64,000 nt of DNA from Saccharopolyspora elongata. GTDB lineage: Bacteria; Actinomycetota; Actinomycetes; Mycobacteriales; Pseudonocardiaceae. The stretch spans positions 1-64,000 of the forward strand of contig NZ_SMKW01000023.1 in the NCBI RefSeq assembly GCF_004348985.1, written 5' to 3'. Shown here piece after piece: positions 1-7,670 of this stretch. Position 1 is the stretch's first letter; each line of letters opens with the position of its first letter. The translations under genes were made by a program, and so were the position numbers. The notes beneath the pieces were generated by a model. It searched no databases. It saw only the letters and a list, made by a program, of their open reading frames with translations, and had not been told where the DNA came from.

Positions 1-120
1 TCCAACCTGGACGTCATCACCTGGATCCGCTTCGGCGCCTGGCTGGTCCTCGGCCTGGCGATCTACTTCCTCTACGGCCACCGCCACGCCCGCCTGGCCA
101 ACCCGTCCCCTTCGAAGTGA
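1..120 (+). CDS. C-terminal end of an APC/CAT-family amino-acid permease (partial)
   Basis: The window opens inside a reading frame of 39 codons ending in TGA at 118-120. The visible residues form one hydrophobic membrane helix containing WIRFGAWLVLGLAIYFLYG, followed by a short basic cytosolic tail (HRHARLANPSPSK). A WxxFGxWLxxGLxIYFLYGxRH ending is typical of the last helix of cationic amino-acid transporter (CAT) type APC permeases. The full permease at 29.3-30.8 kb ends in a similar helix and tail. Substrate cannot be judged from this fragment; the start and most of the protein lie outside the window. Confidence 0.75.
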   Translation, partial: SNLDVITWIRFGAWLVLGLAIYFLYGHRHARLANPSPSK

Positions 121-170
121 AGGGCGCCTTCGACCGGAGAAGCCGGCCAAGATGCCCTTCACCACTTCGA
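112..170. terminator. Hairpin between convergent permease and 70-aa gene
   Basis: TCGAAGTG plus AAGGGC (112-125) can pair with GCCCTTC, a bulge, and CACTTCGA (154-170). The arm overlaps the permease stop codon and the hairpin ends nine bases before the stop of the convergent gene, so it fits a bidirectional intrinsic terminator without a U-tract. This is inference from position and pairing only. Confidence 0.4.
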
Positions 171-178
171 ATGGCGCT

Positions 179-391
179 TCAGGCCGCGGTGAGCTCCTCG
201 ATCGCCTTCGCGCCGAGGGAGATCAGCGCGGCGAGGTTCTCCCGGCCGATGCTGAGGACGTACTCGCTGTTCCGTCCACAGTAGAGGACCACGAGGTCGT
301 TGAGCCGATCGATCTCATACCGCATCGGCACCTCGTCCTCCATCTCCACGAACGAGTCGATGGATATCCCGGAGTAGTGCAACAGGGCCAT
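179..391 (-). CDS. Small conserved-looking hypothetical protein (70 aa)
   Basis: A 70-residue frame starts at ATG 391, preceded on the minus strand by a purine-rich GAGGAAGGTCGGGAG ribosome-binding region. An in-frame start further upstream exists but would run through the repeats upstream of the XRE gene and has no comparable RBS, so the short form is preferred. The protein has no signal peptide or membrane segment. It is acidic in the middle (VEMEDEVPMRYEID), then has a beta-rich core (DLVVLYCG, EYVLSIG) and a C-terminal alanine-rich helix. I do not recognise a family. It is convergent with the permease and divergent from the XRE/DUF397 pair, which often sits beside small orphan genes in actinomycetes. 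Confidence 0.55.
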   Translation of the reverse strand: MALLHYSGISIDSFVEMEDEVPMRYEIDRLNDLVVLYCGRNSEYVLSIGRENLAALISLGAKAIEELTAA

Positions 392-451
392 GCTCCCGAC
401 CTTCCTCAGTGGACGACTAGGGTGACTGCTTGCAACCAGACCGTCGCCAAG

Positions 452-493
452 CGCGACCGTCGCGTTTAAGGTTAGGGCGACTGTCGCGTTTAG
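452..493. promoter_or_regulatory. Tandem palindromic repeats upstream of the XRE gene (candidate operator)
   Basis: Two copies of GCGAC(C/T)GTCGCGTTTA lie at 453-468 and 477-492, a 24-bp period. Each contains a palindrome, CGCGAC-C-GTCGCG (452-464) and GCGAC-T-GTCGC (477-487). A shorter GACCGTCGC also occurs at 439-447. They sit 45-85 bases before the ATG of the XRE regulator and between it and the divergent small gene, so autoregulation is a reasonable guess. No direct proof is possible from sequence alone. Confidence 0.45.
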
Positions 494-536
494 GTCATGT
501 CCCTGATCGGGTATTTCGAGATCGTGGAGGTCGTCG

Positions 537-1403
537 ATGGCGCGAGCCCGCCAAACCCTGGAGCGACGGCAACTCGGCCTGGCACTACGCCGAATCCGCG
601 AAGAATCCGGCAAGACCCAGCAAGCGGCGGCCGAAGCGATCGGCCGAGTCCGCTCCCGCATCGTCGAGTTGGAAGACGGCAAGGGCACGCTGAGCCGAGA
701 AGATCTTGTCGACCTCCTGGACTTCTACGGCATATCCGGAGACGAGCGCGAAACGGTGCTCGCCCTCGGCGCGCAGGCACGCAAGCGCCAACGGGGCCGC
801 ACCTACACGGACTTGCTCCCCGGAGCCTTCCAACGCTTCGCCGACCTCGAAGCCAGCGCCACCGAGATCAGCAGCTACGAGTGCGGAATGGTGCCAGGGC
901 TGTTGCAAACACCCCGGTACGTCCGAGCCCTGATCAACGAAGGCGACGGGATCTGGTGGGATTCATCAGAAGCCGAACTCGAGCAACGCGTAGCGTTCCG
1001 CCTTGATCGTCAGCAACGAACGCTGAGCACGTCAACGGGCAAGAAGATGGCTTTCATACTCACCGAAGAGTCACTTCGAGCACGGGTCGGAGACCCGGGG
1101 GTCATGCGCGAGCAGCTAGCACACCTGCTCGCCCTGATTGACGAACGCGACGACTTGACCATCCAAATCCTGTCTCCCGAAAGCTATCTGAATCCGGCTC
1201 GCGGAGGCGGTTTCACGCTGTTCGAGTTCGCCGGTCAGGGCTCTCCGGTGGCGTTCGCGAACGTGGTTTACGGGCCCTCCACCTACTTCCACGACGAAGC
1301 CGATACTGCGACGATGTTTCGTGTCTTCCAGCGGCTCCACGAGCTCGCCTTGAGTCCGCAGGAGTCGCGACAACTGATCGACAGAATCATGAAGGATGGC
1401 TGA
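537..1403 (+). CDS. XRE-family helix-turn-helix regulator with DUF5753 domain
   Basis: The 288-aa protein has an N-terminal XRE helix-turn-helix at about residues 12-65 (LRRIREESGKTQQAAAEAIG, then SRIVELEDGKGTLS, then a DLLDFYGI helix). It continues into the long C-terminal region typical of actinobacterial DUF5753 proteins, with landmarks YECGMVPGLLQTPRYVRALI, RLDRQ and the late FTLFEF...VVYG segment. Start at ATG 537 is supported by GGAGG about seven bases upstream. A DUF397 gene begins two bases after its stop, the classic co-transcribed pair that in Streptomyces affects development and antibiotic production. The DNA target and ligand are unknown; the repeats just upstream are candidate binding sites. 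Confidence 0.9.
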   Translation: MARARQTLERRQLGLALRRIREESGKTQQAAAEAIGRVRSRIVELEDGKGTLSREDLVDLLDFYGISGDERETVLALGAQARKRQRGRTYTDLLPGAFQRFADLEASATEISSYECGMVPGLLQTPRYVRALINEGDGIWWDSSEAELEQRVAFRLDRQQRTLSTSTGKKMAFILTEESLRARVGDPGVMREQLAHLLALIDERDDLTIQILSPESYLNPARGGGFTLFEFAGQGSPVAFANVVYGPSTYFHDEADTATMFRVFQRLHELALSPQESRQLIDRIMKDG

Positions 1404-1405
1404 CC

Positions 1406-1594
1406 ATGCCACGGCTTGCGCGGGACACCGGTTGGTTCAAGAGCTCGAGGAGCGCCGCAGCAAGTGACAACTGCGTCGAAGTCCGGTTGCTCGCCGGCTC
1501 CGTGCGGGTTCGGGACTCAAAGGCTCCCGAGGACGGCGTGCTGAGCTTCGGCTCCGCCGCTTGGCGCACTTTCCTGGCGTCCTTAAAGGCGTAG
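1406..1594 (+). CDS. DUF397 protein, partner of the XRE regulator
   Basis: The 62-aa protein shows the DUF397 hallmark pattern: W-F-KSSRS near the N-terminus, a NCVEV core, a VRVRDSK strand and a terminal W..FL..LK helix. Start is ATG 1406, two bases after the stop of the XRE gene, so translation is probably coupled. DUF397 proteins nearly always pair with an XRE-DUF5753 regulator and are thought to modulate it, sometimes described as toxin-antitoxin-like. Molecular function is not established, and nothing here adds a catalytic motif. Confidence 0.85.
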   Translation: MPRLARDTGWFKSSRSAAASDNCVEVRLLAGSVRVRDSKAPEDGVLSFGSAAWRTFLASLKA

Positions 1595-1596
1595 CG

Positions 1597-1689
1597 TTTC
1601 AGCTGGTCACGGGCCGTGTGTACTTTTGGTCGTCATAGCAGCAGTCGTCATAGCAGCACAACGTGCACACGGGTCTCCAGCAGCTGAAA
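1597..1689. repeat. Imperfect inverted repeat enclosing a 15-bp tandem duplication
   Basis: TTTCAGCTG (1597-1605) pairs with CAGCTGAAA (1681-1689), and CCGTGTG about 1614-1620 pairs with CACACGG about 1665-1672. Between the arms GTCGTCATAGCAGCA is exactly duplicated head to tail (1629-1643 and 1644-1658). It fills the space between the DUF397 stop and the convergent SDR stop, so termination is one role; a relic of a small palindromic element is another. Confidence 0.5.
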
Positions 1690-1695
1690 TGGCGA

Positions 1696-2631
1696 TCATG
1701 TCCTGTACTGCTGGGTCCAGCTGTCCGGTTGGGTTCCGTCGGTGTCGGTGAAGCCGTACTCCCTGGCGAGTTCGGCGGAGGTGACCGAGCTTTGGTTCCA
1801 CCTCGCTCGGTTCGGGTCTGCGGCCAGTGCCGCGACCGCCCGGCCGACGTAGCGCGGTGATTCCGACGAGGCGAATCCATCCGGAGCAGTCGGGCGTCCA
1901 TCTGCGCGGTCGGGTTCCAATGCGGCGCGCCAGTTCGCTTCGGTGACCCCGTAGTTGTCGAGCATCATCTCCGAGCGCAGCCAGCCCGGCGTGATCGCGA
2001 CGGCCGTTGCGCCGTGCGGCGCGAGTTCGTGGCCCTGGGAGAACGCCAGGCGGTTCACCGCGACCTTGGCCAGGTCGTAGAACACCGAAATGCGGTACCT
2101 CGAAGCGTTGTAGGCGGCGGTGCCGTCGGTGACTTCGACGAGCAGGCCGCCGGGCTTGGTGATCAGCAGCGGCAACAGGTGGTGCGAGGTGATCAGGTGC
2201 GTCTCGACGCCGAGCTGGAGGATGCGCAGGCCGGCCGCCAGATCGTGCTCCCAGATCGGGGTGTTCCAGTCGGCGGGCCCGCCTTTGAGCCGCTCCGCGC
2301 CCCAGATGTCGTTGACCAGCACGTCGAGGTGGCCGTGCTCGGCCCGGACGCGTCCGCCCAGGCGGCGCACCTGCTCCGCGTCGAGATGATCGACCTGCAT
2401 CGCGATCCCGGCCCCGCCGAGGCGGGTTACGACCTCGGCGGTCTCCTCGATCGTCTCGGCCCGGTCGTAGTCCGACCCGCCACGGCCGGTCGAGCTGCTG
2501 CGCCCGGTGCAGATGACGGTCGCACCGGCTTCCCCCAGCGCAGCCGCGATACCCCGCCCGGCACCCCGGGTCGCCCCCGCGACGAGAGCGACGCGCCCGC
2601 GCAGCGCTTCTCGATCCGGCGCCCACCGCAT
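1696..2631 (-). CDS. Short-chain dehydrogenase/reductase
   Basis: The 311-aa protein has a classical SDR fold. A nucleotide-binding motif AGATRGAGRG lies about residues 18-27, then CTGRSS that may contact the cofactor phosphate, suggesting NADP(H). VLVND replaces the usual NNAG at about 104-108. The active-site Tyr-x-x-x-Lys is present as YDLAK about residue 186. The protein is longer than a minimal SDR because of a C-terminal extension (DPNRARWN...YGFTDTDG). It is close to the next MFS gene on the same strand (45 bp) and may share its transcript. The substrate cannot be inferred. Confidence 0.85.
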   Translation of the reverse strand: MRWAPDREALRGRVALVAGATRGAGRGIAAALGEAGATVICTGRSSSTGRGGSDYDRAETIEETAEVVTRLGGAGIAMQVDHLDAEQVRRLGGRVRAEHGHLDVLVNDIWGAERLKGGPADWNTPIWEHDLAAGLRILQLGVETHLITSHHLLPLLITKPGGLLVEVTDGTAAYNASRYRISVFYDLAKVAVNRLAFSQGHELAPHGATAVAITPGWLRSEMMLDNYGVTEANWRAALEPDRADGRPTAPDGFASSESPRYVGRAVAALAADPNRARWNQSSVTSAELAREYGFTDTDGTQPDSWTQQYRT

Positions 2632-2676
2632 CCCGCGATTCTGGCACGCTCGCCCGGGGATCGGCCGCTCTCGGCG

Positions 2677-4116
2677 TCAGCCCCCGGCCGACGGATCAGC
2701 GGGGCGGCGCAACAGGAAGACCTCGGCCAGGGCCACGACCAGGGCGGCCGTGACGAAGCCGACCGAGACGATCAGGCCGTCCGAGATCGCCGCGTCGAAG
2801 CCACTGGTCGTCAGCGTCCCGAAGAACAGGCCGGAGGCCGCCGCCGTGCCCACCGCCGAGCCGATGCGCTGGCCCGTCTGCTGGACGCCTGCCGCCGTTC
2901 CGCCGTGCGCCGCGTCGATTTCGCTGAGCGTCACCGTCTGGTTCGGCGAGATCACCAGGCCGCTCCCGATTCCGGCGACCAGCAGCGGCAGCGCCGTCAC
3001 CAGCCCCGCCGCCTCACCCGGGTGCATGGCCAGCAACAGATCCGTCGCCAGCAGGCCGAGCAGCGCCGCTGCCAGGCCGATGATCACCAGGCGGCGGCCC
3101 ATCCGGTATACGATCCGGCCGCCGAGCGCCGACGCCACCGCCGACCCCACTGCGAACGGCGTCAGCGCGAGTCCCACTTGCAGCGCCGAGTAGCCCAGCC
3201 CGCGCTGGAAGTACACCGCCAGCACGAAGAAGATGCTGGTGAACCCCGCGAAGTACAGCAGGCCCAGCGTCGCGCCGAACGAGTAGCTGCGAATCTTCAG
3301 CAGCCGCAGGTTCACCAGCGGCGAGTGACCCCGCACCCGGTACCAGTGCTCCCATGCCACGAACAGCGCCAGCAGCACGACGGCGACGATCAGCAGGAAC
3401 CACGGCGCACCGCCCTCCTGCTCGACCAGCGGCAGCAGCAGGCACAGCAGGCCACCGCCGAGCAGCAGCACCCCCACGAGGTCGAGGCTGCGGGACTGCT
3501 CGCGCGCGCCGTCGCGAGGCAGCACCTTCAGCCCGTAGAGCACCGCCGCGACACCGATCGGCAGGTTCACGAAGAACACCCAGCGCCAGCCGTTCTCCTG
3601 CCCCGCGAGCTGGATGATCAGGCCGCCCAGCAGCGGGCCGATCGCCGTCGAAATGCCCACCACCGCGCCGAACAGGCCGAACGCCTTGCCGCGCTCGCGG
3701 CCGTGGAACAGCTGCTGCATCAGGCCGAGCACCTGCGGGTTGAGCAGTCCGCCCGCGACGCCCTGCAGCAACCGGGCAATGACCAGCCACAGCGGCGTCA
3801 TGGCGAACCCGGCCAGCGCGCTGGCCACCGTGAACGCACCCAGCCCCAGCAGGAACATCCGGCTGCGGCCCCGGTCGTCGCCGAGCCTCCCGGCGGGCAC
3901 CAGGACCAGCCCGAAGGTCAGGGCGTAGCCGGAGACCACCCACGACAGCGCCGCCGCCGGCGCGTCCAGGCCCTGCTGGATCGACGGCAAGGCGACGTTG
4001 ACGATGCTGACGTCGAGCAGGGTCATGAACCCGGCGACCAGGCAGATGGCCAGCACCCGCCAGCGCCGCGCGCTCTCCCGCCGCTCCGTCGTCGTCGCCG
4101 GCTCGATGTGGTTCAC
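2677..4116 (-). CDS. MFS multidrug efflux transporter, DHA2 (EmrB/QacA) family
   Basis: The 479-aa protein has about 14 predicted transmembrane helices, as expected for the DHA2 drug:H+ antiporter family. Family signatures are visible: LLDVSIVNVALPSIQ in helix 1, motif A-like GRLGDDRGR between helices 2 and 3, and a motif C-like GPLLGGLI in helix 5. It probably exports a small toxic compound by proton exchange. It is transcribed ahead of the SDR gene and divergently from the XRE-TetR regulator across a 223-bp intergenic region, so that regulator might control it, although the downstream carnitine operon is an equally good target. Confidence 0.88.
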   Translation of the reverse strand: MNHIEPATTTERRESARRWRVLAICLVAGFMTLLDVSIVNVALPSIQQGLDAPAAALSWVVSGYALTFGLVLVPAGRLGDDRGRSRMFLLGLGAFTVASALAGFAMTPLWLVIARLLQGVAGGLLNPQVLGLMQQLFHGRERGKAFGLFGAVVGISTAIGPLLGGLIIQLAGQENGWRWVFFVNLPIGVAAVLYGLKVLPRDGAREQSRSLDLVGVLLLGGGLLCLLLPLVEQEGGAPWFLLIVAVVLLALFVAWEHWYRVRGHSPLVNLRLLKIRSYSFGATLGLLYFAGFTSIFFVLAVYFQRGLGYSALQVGLALTPFAVGSAVASALGGRIVYRMGRRLVIIGLAAALLGLLATDLLLAMHPGEAAGLVTALPLLVAGIGSGLVISPNQTVTLSEIDAAHGGTAAGVQQTGQRIGSAVGTAAASGLFFGTLTTSGFDAAISDGLIVSVGFVTAALVVALAEVFLLRRPADPSAGG

Positions 4117-4301
4117 GGGTCCAGCTCAGCACGTTCGTACTACCCTCGCACCATCCGGCCCGGCCCGACATTGCGACCTACTGACGTATCAATCACAGTC
4201 CGACTCCCCGCCGGTCGTCGCCGGGATCCCGATTCAGGCGATTGGCTAGGCACGTTGGCCCGATCGGCGGCAGCCCGACCGGATCGCAACACCACCGACT
4301 A

Positions 4302-4318
4302 ATTGCGATTCTCGCAAT
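4302..4318. promoter_or_regulatory. Inverted repeat in front of the XRE-TetR regulator (candidate operator)
   Basis: ATTGCGA-TTC-TCGCAAT is a perfect 7-bp inverted repeat with a 3-bp spacer, ending 21 bases before the GTG start at 4340. It overlaps a TTGCGA that could act as a -35 element with TAGCGT 17 bases on, which would make the mRNA nearly leaderless. TetR-type repressors commonly bind such sites in their own promoter. Inference. Confidence 0.45.
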
Positions 4319-4339
4319 GGACTGTTAGCGTTCCGTCCC

Positions 4340-5200
4340 GTGCAGGACACGACTGCGGCGTTGCGCCAGCGAGTGCGCGATGCGTTGCGCAAGTACCCGG
4401 GGAGCCAGCGTGCCTTCGCCGAGCAGATCGGGCTCGACCCGACCAAGCTGTCCAAGTCGCTGACCGGCACCCGCCGGTTCACGCCGATCGAGCTCACCCG
4501 CATCGCCGAGCTCACCGGCGTCACGGTGAACTGGCTGATCTACGGCGGCGCCGACGTCGAGGCGGTGGCCGCCGCGCCGCAGCGCACCGCGCGGCCCGAG
4601 CGCGAACCCGGCGACCTCCGCGAGGCGGGCCGGTACCAGCAGATCCTCGACGCCGCCTGGACGCTGGTCGCCGAGCGCGGCTACCACTCGGTGCGGATCG
4701 CGGATGTCGCCAAGGCCTGCGGCACCAGCGCCGCGACGATCCACTACTACTTCCCCGGCCGCAACGACCTGCTCACCGAGACCCTGCGGTACTCGGTGCG
4801 ACTGGCCTTCGACCGGCAGGTCGCCGAGCTGCACAGCATCGAGGACGCGCACGAACGCCTGCTGCGGCTGGTCGAACTCCAGCTGCCCACCCCGGGCCTG
4901 CTGCGCGCGGAGTGGTCGATCTGGCTCCAGGTGTGGACCGAGAGCGCCCTGAACCCGGATCTCCAGGTGCTGCACAACGATTCCTACACCCGCTGGCACG
5001 ACACGATCGCCCGCACCATCCGACAGGGCCAGCAGCAGGGCGTGTTCACCGACACCGACGCCGAAGAGCTCACCGTGACGCTCACCGCGCTCATCGACGG
5101 GCTGGGCATCCAGGTCCTCGCGGGGCGGCCCGGCCGGTCGGTGGAGCGGATGCGCCGCGTGCTGCGCGAGTTCGTCGAGCGCGAGATCGTCCGCCACTGA
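4340..5200 (+). CDS. Two-headed regulator: XRE-like HTH fused to a TetR/BetI-type repressor
   Basis: The 286-aa protein carries two different DNA-binding modules. Residues about 8-70 look like an XRE/Cro HTH (SQRAFAEQIGLDPTKLSKSL, then TPIELTRIAELTGVTVNWLIYGG). Residues about 96-145 are a typical TetR N-terminus (ILDAAWTLVAERGYHSVRI, then VAKACGTSAATIHYYFPGRNDLL). The C-terminal half matches the BetI-like ligand domain in length. The GTG start at 4340 follows the inverted repeat at 4302; a later start would cut the first HTH. The carnitine operon begins 75 bp downstream on the same strand, so carnitine or one of its catabolites is the likely effector. The tandem HTH arrangement is uncommon. 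Confidence 0.85.
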   Translation: MQDTTAALRQRVRDALRKYPGSQRAFAEQIGLDPTKLSKSLTGTRRFTPIELTRIAELTGVTVNWLIYGGADVEAVAAAPQRTARPEREPGDLREAGRYQQILDAAWTLVAERGYHSVRIADVAKACGTSAATIHYYFPGRNDLLTETLRYSVRLAFDRQVAELHSIEDAHERLLRLVELQLPTPGLLRAEWSIWLQVWTESALNPDLQVLHNDSYTRWHDTIARTIRQGQQQGVFTDTDAEELTVTLTALIDGLGIQVLAGRPGRSVERMRRVLREFVEREIVRH

Positions 5201-5275
5201 CACCCGAAGAACCCACCCGGGCGCGGATCACGGCGTGCCCGGGCGATCAGCCGCACCCATGGAAGGGAGAGCCCG

Positions 5276-6160
5276 ATGGGCAACGAAGTGATCATCACCG
5301 CCGCGCTCACCGGCGCCGGTGACACCACCGGCAAGAGCGAGTTCGTCCCGGTCACCCCGGAGCAGATCGCGAAGTCCGCGGTCGAGGCCGCCGAGGCCGG
5401 CGCGGCCGTGGTGCACATCCACGTCCGCAACATCGAGACCGGGCAGGGCTCCCGCGACGTCTCGCTCTACCGCGAGGTGGTGGAGCGGATCAAGGAAACC
5501 GGCATCGACGTGGTCATCAACCTGACCGCCGGGATGGGCGGCGACCTGGTCATCGACGCCGACGACCCGCTCAAGCCGGTGGACGGCACCGACCTGGTCA
5601 ACGGCCTGGAGCGGCTGCCGCACGTCGAGGAGCTGCTGCCGGACATCTGCACGCTGGACTGCGGTTCGCTGAACTTCGGCGAGGGCAGCCAGCTCTACAT
5701 CTCCACCCCGGACATGCTGCGCGCCGGCGCCAAGCGGATCCAGGAGCTGGGCGTCAAGCCTGAGCTGGAGATCTTCGACACCGGCAACCTGTGGTTCGCC
5801 ACCAAGCTGATCGAGGAAGGGCTGATCGACGCCCCGCCGCTGTTCCAGCTGTGCGCGGGCATCCCGTGGGGTGCCCCGCCGGACCCGGGCCTGCTGCAGG
5901 CGATGGTGAACATGCTGCCCGCCGGCGCGAACTGGGCGAGCTTCGCCATCGGCCGCGACCAGCTGCGCTGGGTCGGCCTCACCGCCGCGCTGGGCGGCAA
6001 CGTCCGAGTCGGCCTGGAGGACAACCTCTACCTGAGCCGGGGTGTGAAGGCCACCAACGGACAGCTGGTCGAGCGCGCGGTGACGATCGTCGAAGGCATG
6101 GGCATGAAGGTCGCCACCCCGGACCAGGCCCGAGAGCAGCTCGGCCTCCAGAAGCGTTGA
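5276..6160 (+). CDS. cdhC: Beta-keto acid cleavage enzyme, probable 3-dehydrocarnitine:acetyl-CoA trimethylamine transferase
   Basis: The 294-aa protein belongs to the BKACE (DUF849) family. The metal-binding HIHVRN motif lies about residues 47-52 and the late acidic ligand is in [11 protein letters not shown] about 244. Family members join a beta-keto acid with acetyl-CoA, giving acetoacetate and a new acyl-CoA. Because the next genes encode a carnitine dehydrogenase-like and a hotdog thioesterase protein, the likely reaction is 3-dehydrocarnitine plus acetyl-CoA to betainyl-CoA plus acetoacetate. Start ATG 5276 has AAGGGAGAG upstream. Specificity is inferred from context; other BKACE substrates share the fold. 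Confidence 0.85.
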   Translation: MGNEVIITAALTGAGDTTGKSEFVPVTPEQIAKSAVEAAEAGAAVVHIHVRNIETGQGSRDVSLYREVVERIKETGIDVVINLTAGMGGDLVIDADDPLKPVDGTDLVNGLERLPHVEELLPDICTLDCGSLNFGEGSQLYISTPDMLRAGAKRIQELGVKPELEIFDTGNLWFATKLIEEGLIDAPPLFQLCAGIPWGAPPDPGLLQAMVNMLPAGANWASFAIGRDQLRWVGLTAALGGNVRVGLEDNLYLSRGVKATNGQLVERAVTIVEGMGMKVATPDQAREQLGLQKR

Positions 6161-6182
6161 CGTCGAACGTTCCGTAGGGCCT

Positions 6183-6204
6183 GGCGATTTCGCTCGAAAT
6201 CGCC
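6183..6204. repeat. Perfect hairpin inside the carnitine operon
   Basis: GGCGATTTCG-CT-CGAAATCGCC is a 10-bp perfect stem with a 2-base loop, 22 bases after the cdhC stop. It lies in the 108-bp gap before cdhA. It has no U-tract and might stabilise the upstream message or attenuate read-through. Its GATTTCG core resembles the hairpin at 61.9 kb. Confidence 0.5.
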
Positions 6205-6268
6205 CGTTCCACGACGTGAGCGGCTGCAGCCGCGCATCGAAGACGACCTCGAAAAGGAACTCCCCAAG

Positions 6269-7231
6269 TTGAACGAGAACACCCCCTCCCCCGCGGCGGT
6301 GCGGCGGGTCGCGTGCATCGGTGCCGGTGTCATCGGCGGCGGTTGGGTCGCGCACTTCCTGGCGCGCGGCTACCAGGTGACCGCGTGGGATCCCGCGTCC
6401 GGCTTCGAGGCCAAGCTGCGCCGCCTGGTCGACGCCGCGTGGCCCGCCCTCATGGAGCTCGGGCTCGCCGACCGCGCCTCCCGCGACAACCTCGTCATCG
6501 CCCCGACGCTGGAAGACGCCGTCGCCGAGGCCGAGTTCGTGCAGGAGAGCGCGCCGGAAGACCTTGCCCTCAAACGGGATCTGCTGGCCCGCATCGACGC
6601 CGCGACCCCGGCGGGCGTCGTGATCTCGTCGTCCACCTCCGGCTACGGCATGACCGAGATGCAGGTGGACTGCCCGACGCCGCAGCGGCTCGTGGTCGGG
6701 CACCCGTTCAACCCGCCCTACCTCATCCCGCTGGTCGAGGTCGTCGGCGGCGAGCGGACCGAGCCGTGGGCGGTGCAGTGGGCCGCTGAGTTCTTCGAGG
6801 TCGCAGGCAAGTCCGTGATCACCATGGACCGCGAGGTGCCGGGCTTCATCGCCAACCGGCTGCAGGAGGCGATCTGGCGCGAGGCGCTGCACATGGTCGC
6901 CAACGGCGAGGCCACGCCCGCGCAGATCGACGCGTCGATCACCGAGGGGCCCGGCCTGCGCTGGCCGCTGCTCGGTCCGTGCCTGACCTTCCACCTCGCC
7001 GGCGGCGAAGGCGGCATGGCGCACATGCTCGACCACTTCGGCCCGTCGCTGAAGTCGCCGTGGACCCGGCTGGAGGCACCGGAGCTCACCGACGAGCTGC
7101 GCGACGCCATGGTCCAGGGCTGCGAAGAAGCCGCCGACGGCCGCAGCATCGCCGAGCTCGTCGCCGACCGCGACCGGGCGGTGATCGCGGTGATGCGCGC
7201 GATCGACGGCGTGCGGAACGGCAAGCCGTGA
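6269..7231 (+). CDS. cdhA: L-carnitine 3-dehydrogenase
   Basis: The 320-aa protein is of the 3-hydroxyacyl-CoA dehydrogenase superfamily. An N-terminal NAD motif CIGAGVIGGGW starts near residue 15, and the catalytic His lies in VGHPFNPPYLIPLVEVV about residues 148-164. This HPFNPP context and the length of about 320 residues match carnitine dehydrogenases, which oxidise L-carnitine to 3-dehydrocarnitine with NAD. The start is taken as TTG 6269 because AAAAGGAA precedes it; GTG 6299 is an alternative that still keeps the Rossmann fold. Its stop overlaps the start of the thioesterase gene by four bases. Confidence 0.88.
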   Translation: MNENTPSPAAVRRVACIGAGVIGGGWVAHFLARGYQVTAWDPASGFEAKLRRLVDAAWPALMELGLADRASRDNLVIAPTLEDAVAEAEFVQESAPEDLALKRDLLARIDAATPAGVVISSSTSGYGMTEMQVDCPTPQRLVVGHPFNPPYLIPLVEVVGGERTEPWAVQWAAEFFEVAGKSVITMDREVPGFIANRLQEAIWREALHMVANGEATPAQIDASITEGPGLRWPLLGPCLTFHLAGGEGGMAHMLDHFGPSLKSPWTRLEAPELTDELRDAMVQGCEEAADGRSIAELVADRDRAVIAVMRAIDGVRNGKP

Positions 7232-7668
7232 CCGGGCTTCGGGAGCACCGGGAGCGCGTCCGTCCAGAGTGGATCGACTACAACGGTCACCTCAGCGAGG
7301 CGTACTACGTGCTGGTGTTCGGCTTCGCCACCGACGCGGTCATGGACCAGGTCGGGCTCGACGCGGCGTACCGCGCCGACACCGGGTGCTCGCTGTACAC
7401 GGTCGAGGCGCACGTGCGCTACCTGCGCGAGGTCGGGCCCGATTCGGAACTCGTGGTCACCAGCCGCATCGTGGGCACCGGCGCGAAGAAGGTGCGCATC
7501 TGTCACGAGATGGCGGTCGGCGGCACGGTGGTGGCGACCGAGGAGATCATGGCGCTGCACGTCGACGGCGGGCAGGGCGGCACCACGCCGTTCCCAGCGG
7601 CGATCGCCGAGCGGTTCGCCGCGCTGACCGAGCAGCCTCCGGAGTACGCGGGGCGGTCCATCGGTTGA
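7228..7668 (+). CDS. cdhB: Betainyl-CoA thioesterase (hotdog fold)
   Basis: The 146-aa protein has the size and motif of 4-hydroxybenzoyl-CoA-type hotdog thioesterases, PEWIDYNGHLSEAYY about residues 11-25, with the helix-capping Asp and the GH. It starts at GTG 7228 inside the cdhA stop (GTGA overlap), so translation is coupled. In this operon it would release glycine betaine and CoA from betainyl-CoA, completing carnitine to betaine conversion. In some bacteria this domain is fused to carnitine dehydrogenase, which supports the partnership. A general acyl-CoA thioesterase is the alternative. Confidence 0.82.
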   Translation: MTGLREHRERVRPEWIDYNGHLSEAYYVLVFGFATDAVMDQVGLDAAYRADTGCSLYTVEAHVRYLREVGPDSELVVTSRIVGTGAKKVRICHEMAVGGTVVATEEIMALHVDGGQGGTTPFPAAIAERFAALTEQPPEYAGRSIG

Positions 7669-7670
7669 GC

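Noticed and set aside
2014-4302. Long plus-strand frame opposite the SDR and MFS genes
   Set aside because: Low-complexity Arg/Gln/His-rich translation typical of antisense shadow in high-GC DNA; the minus-strand products have clear family motifs.
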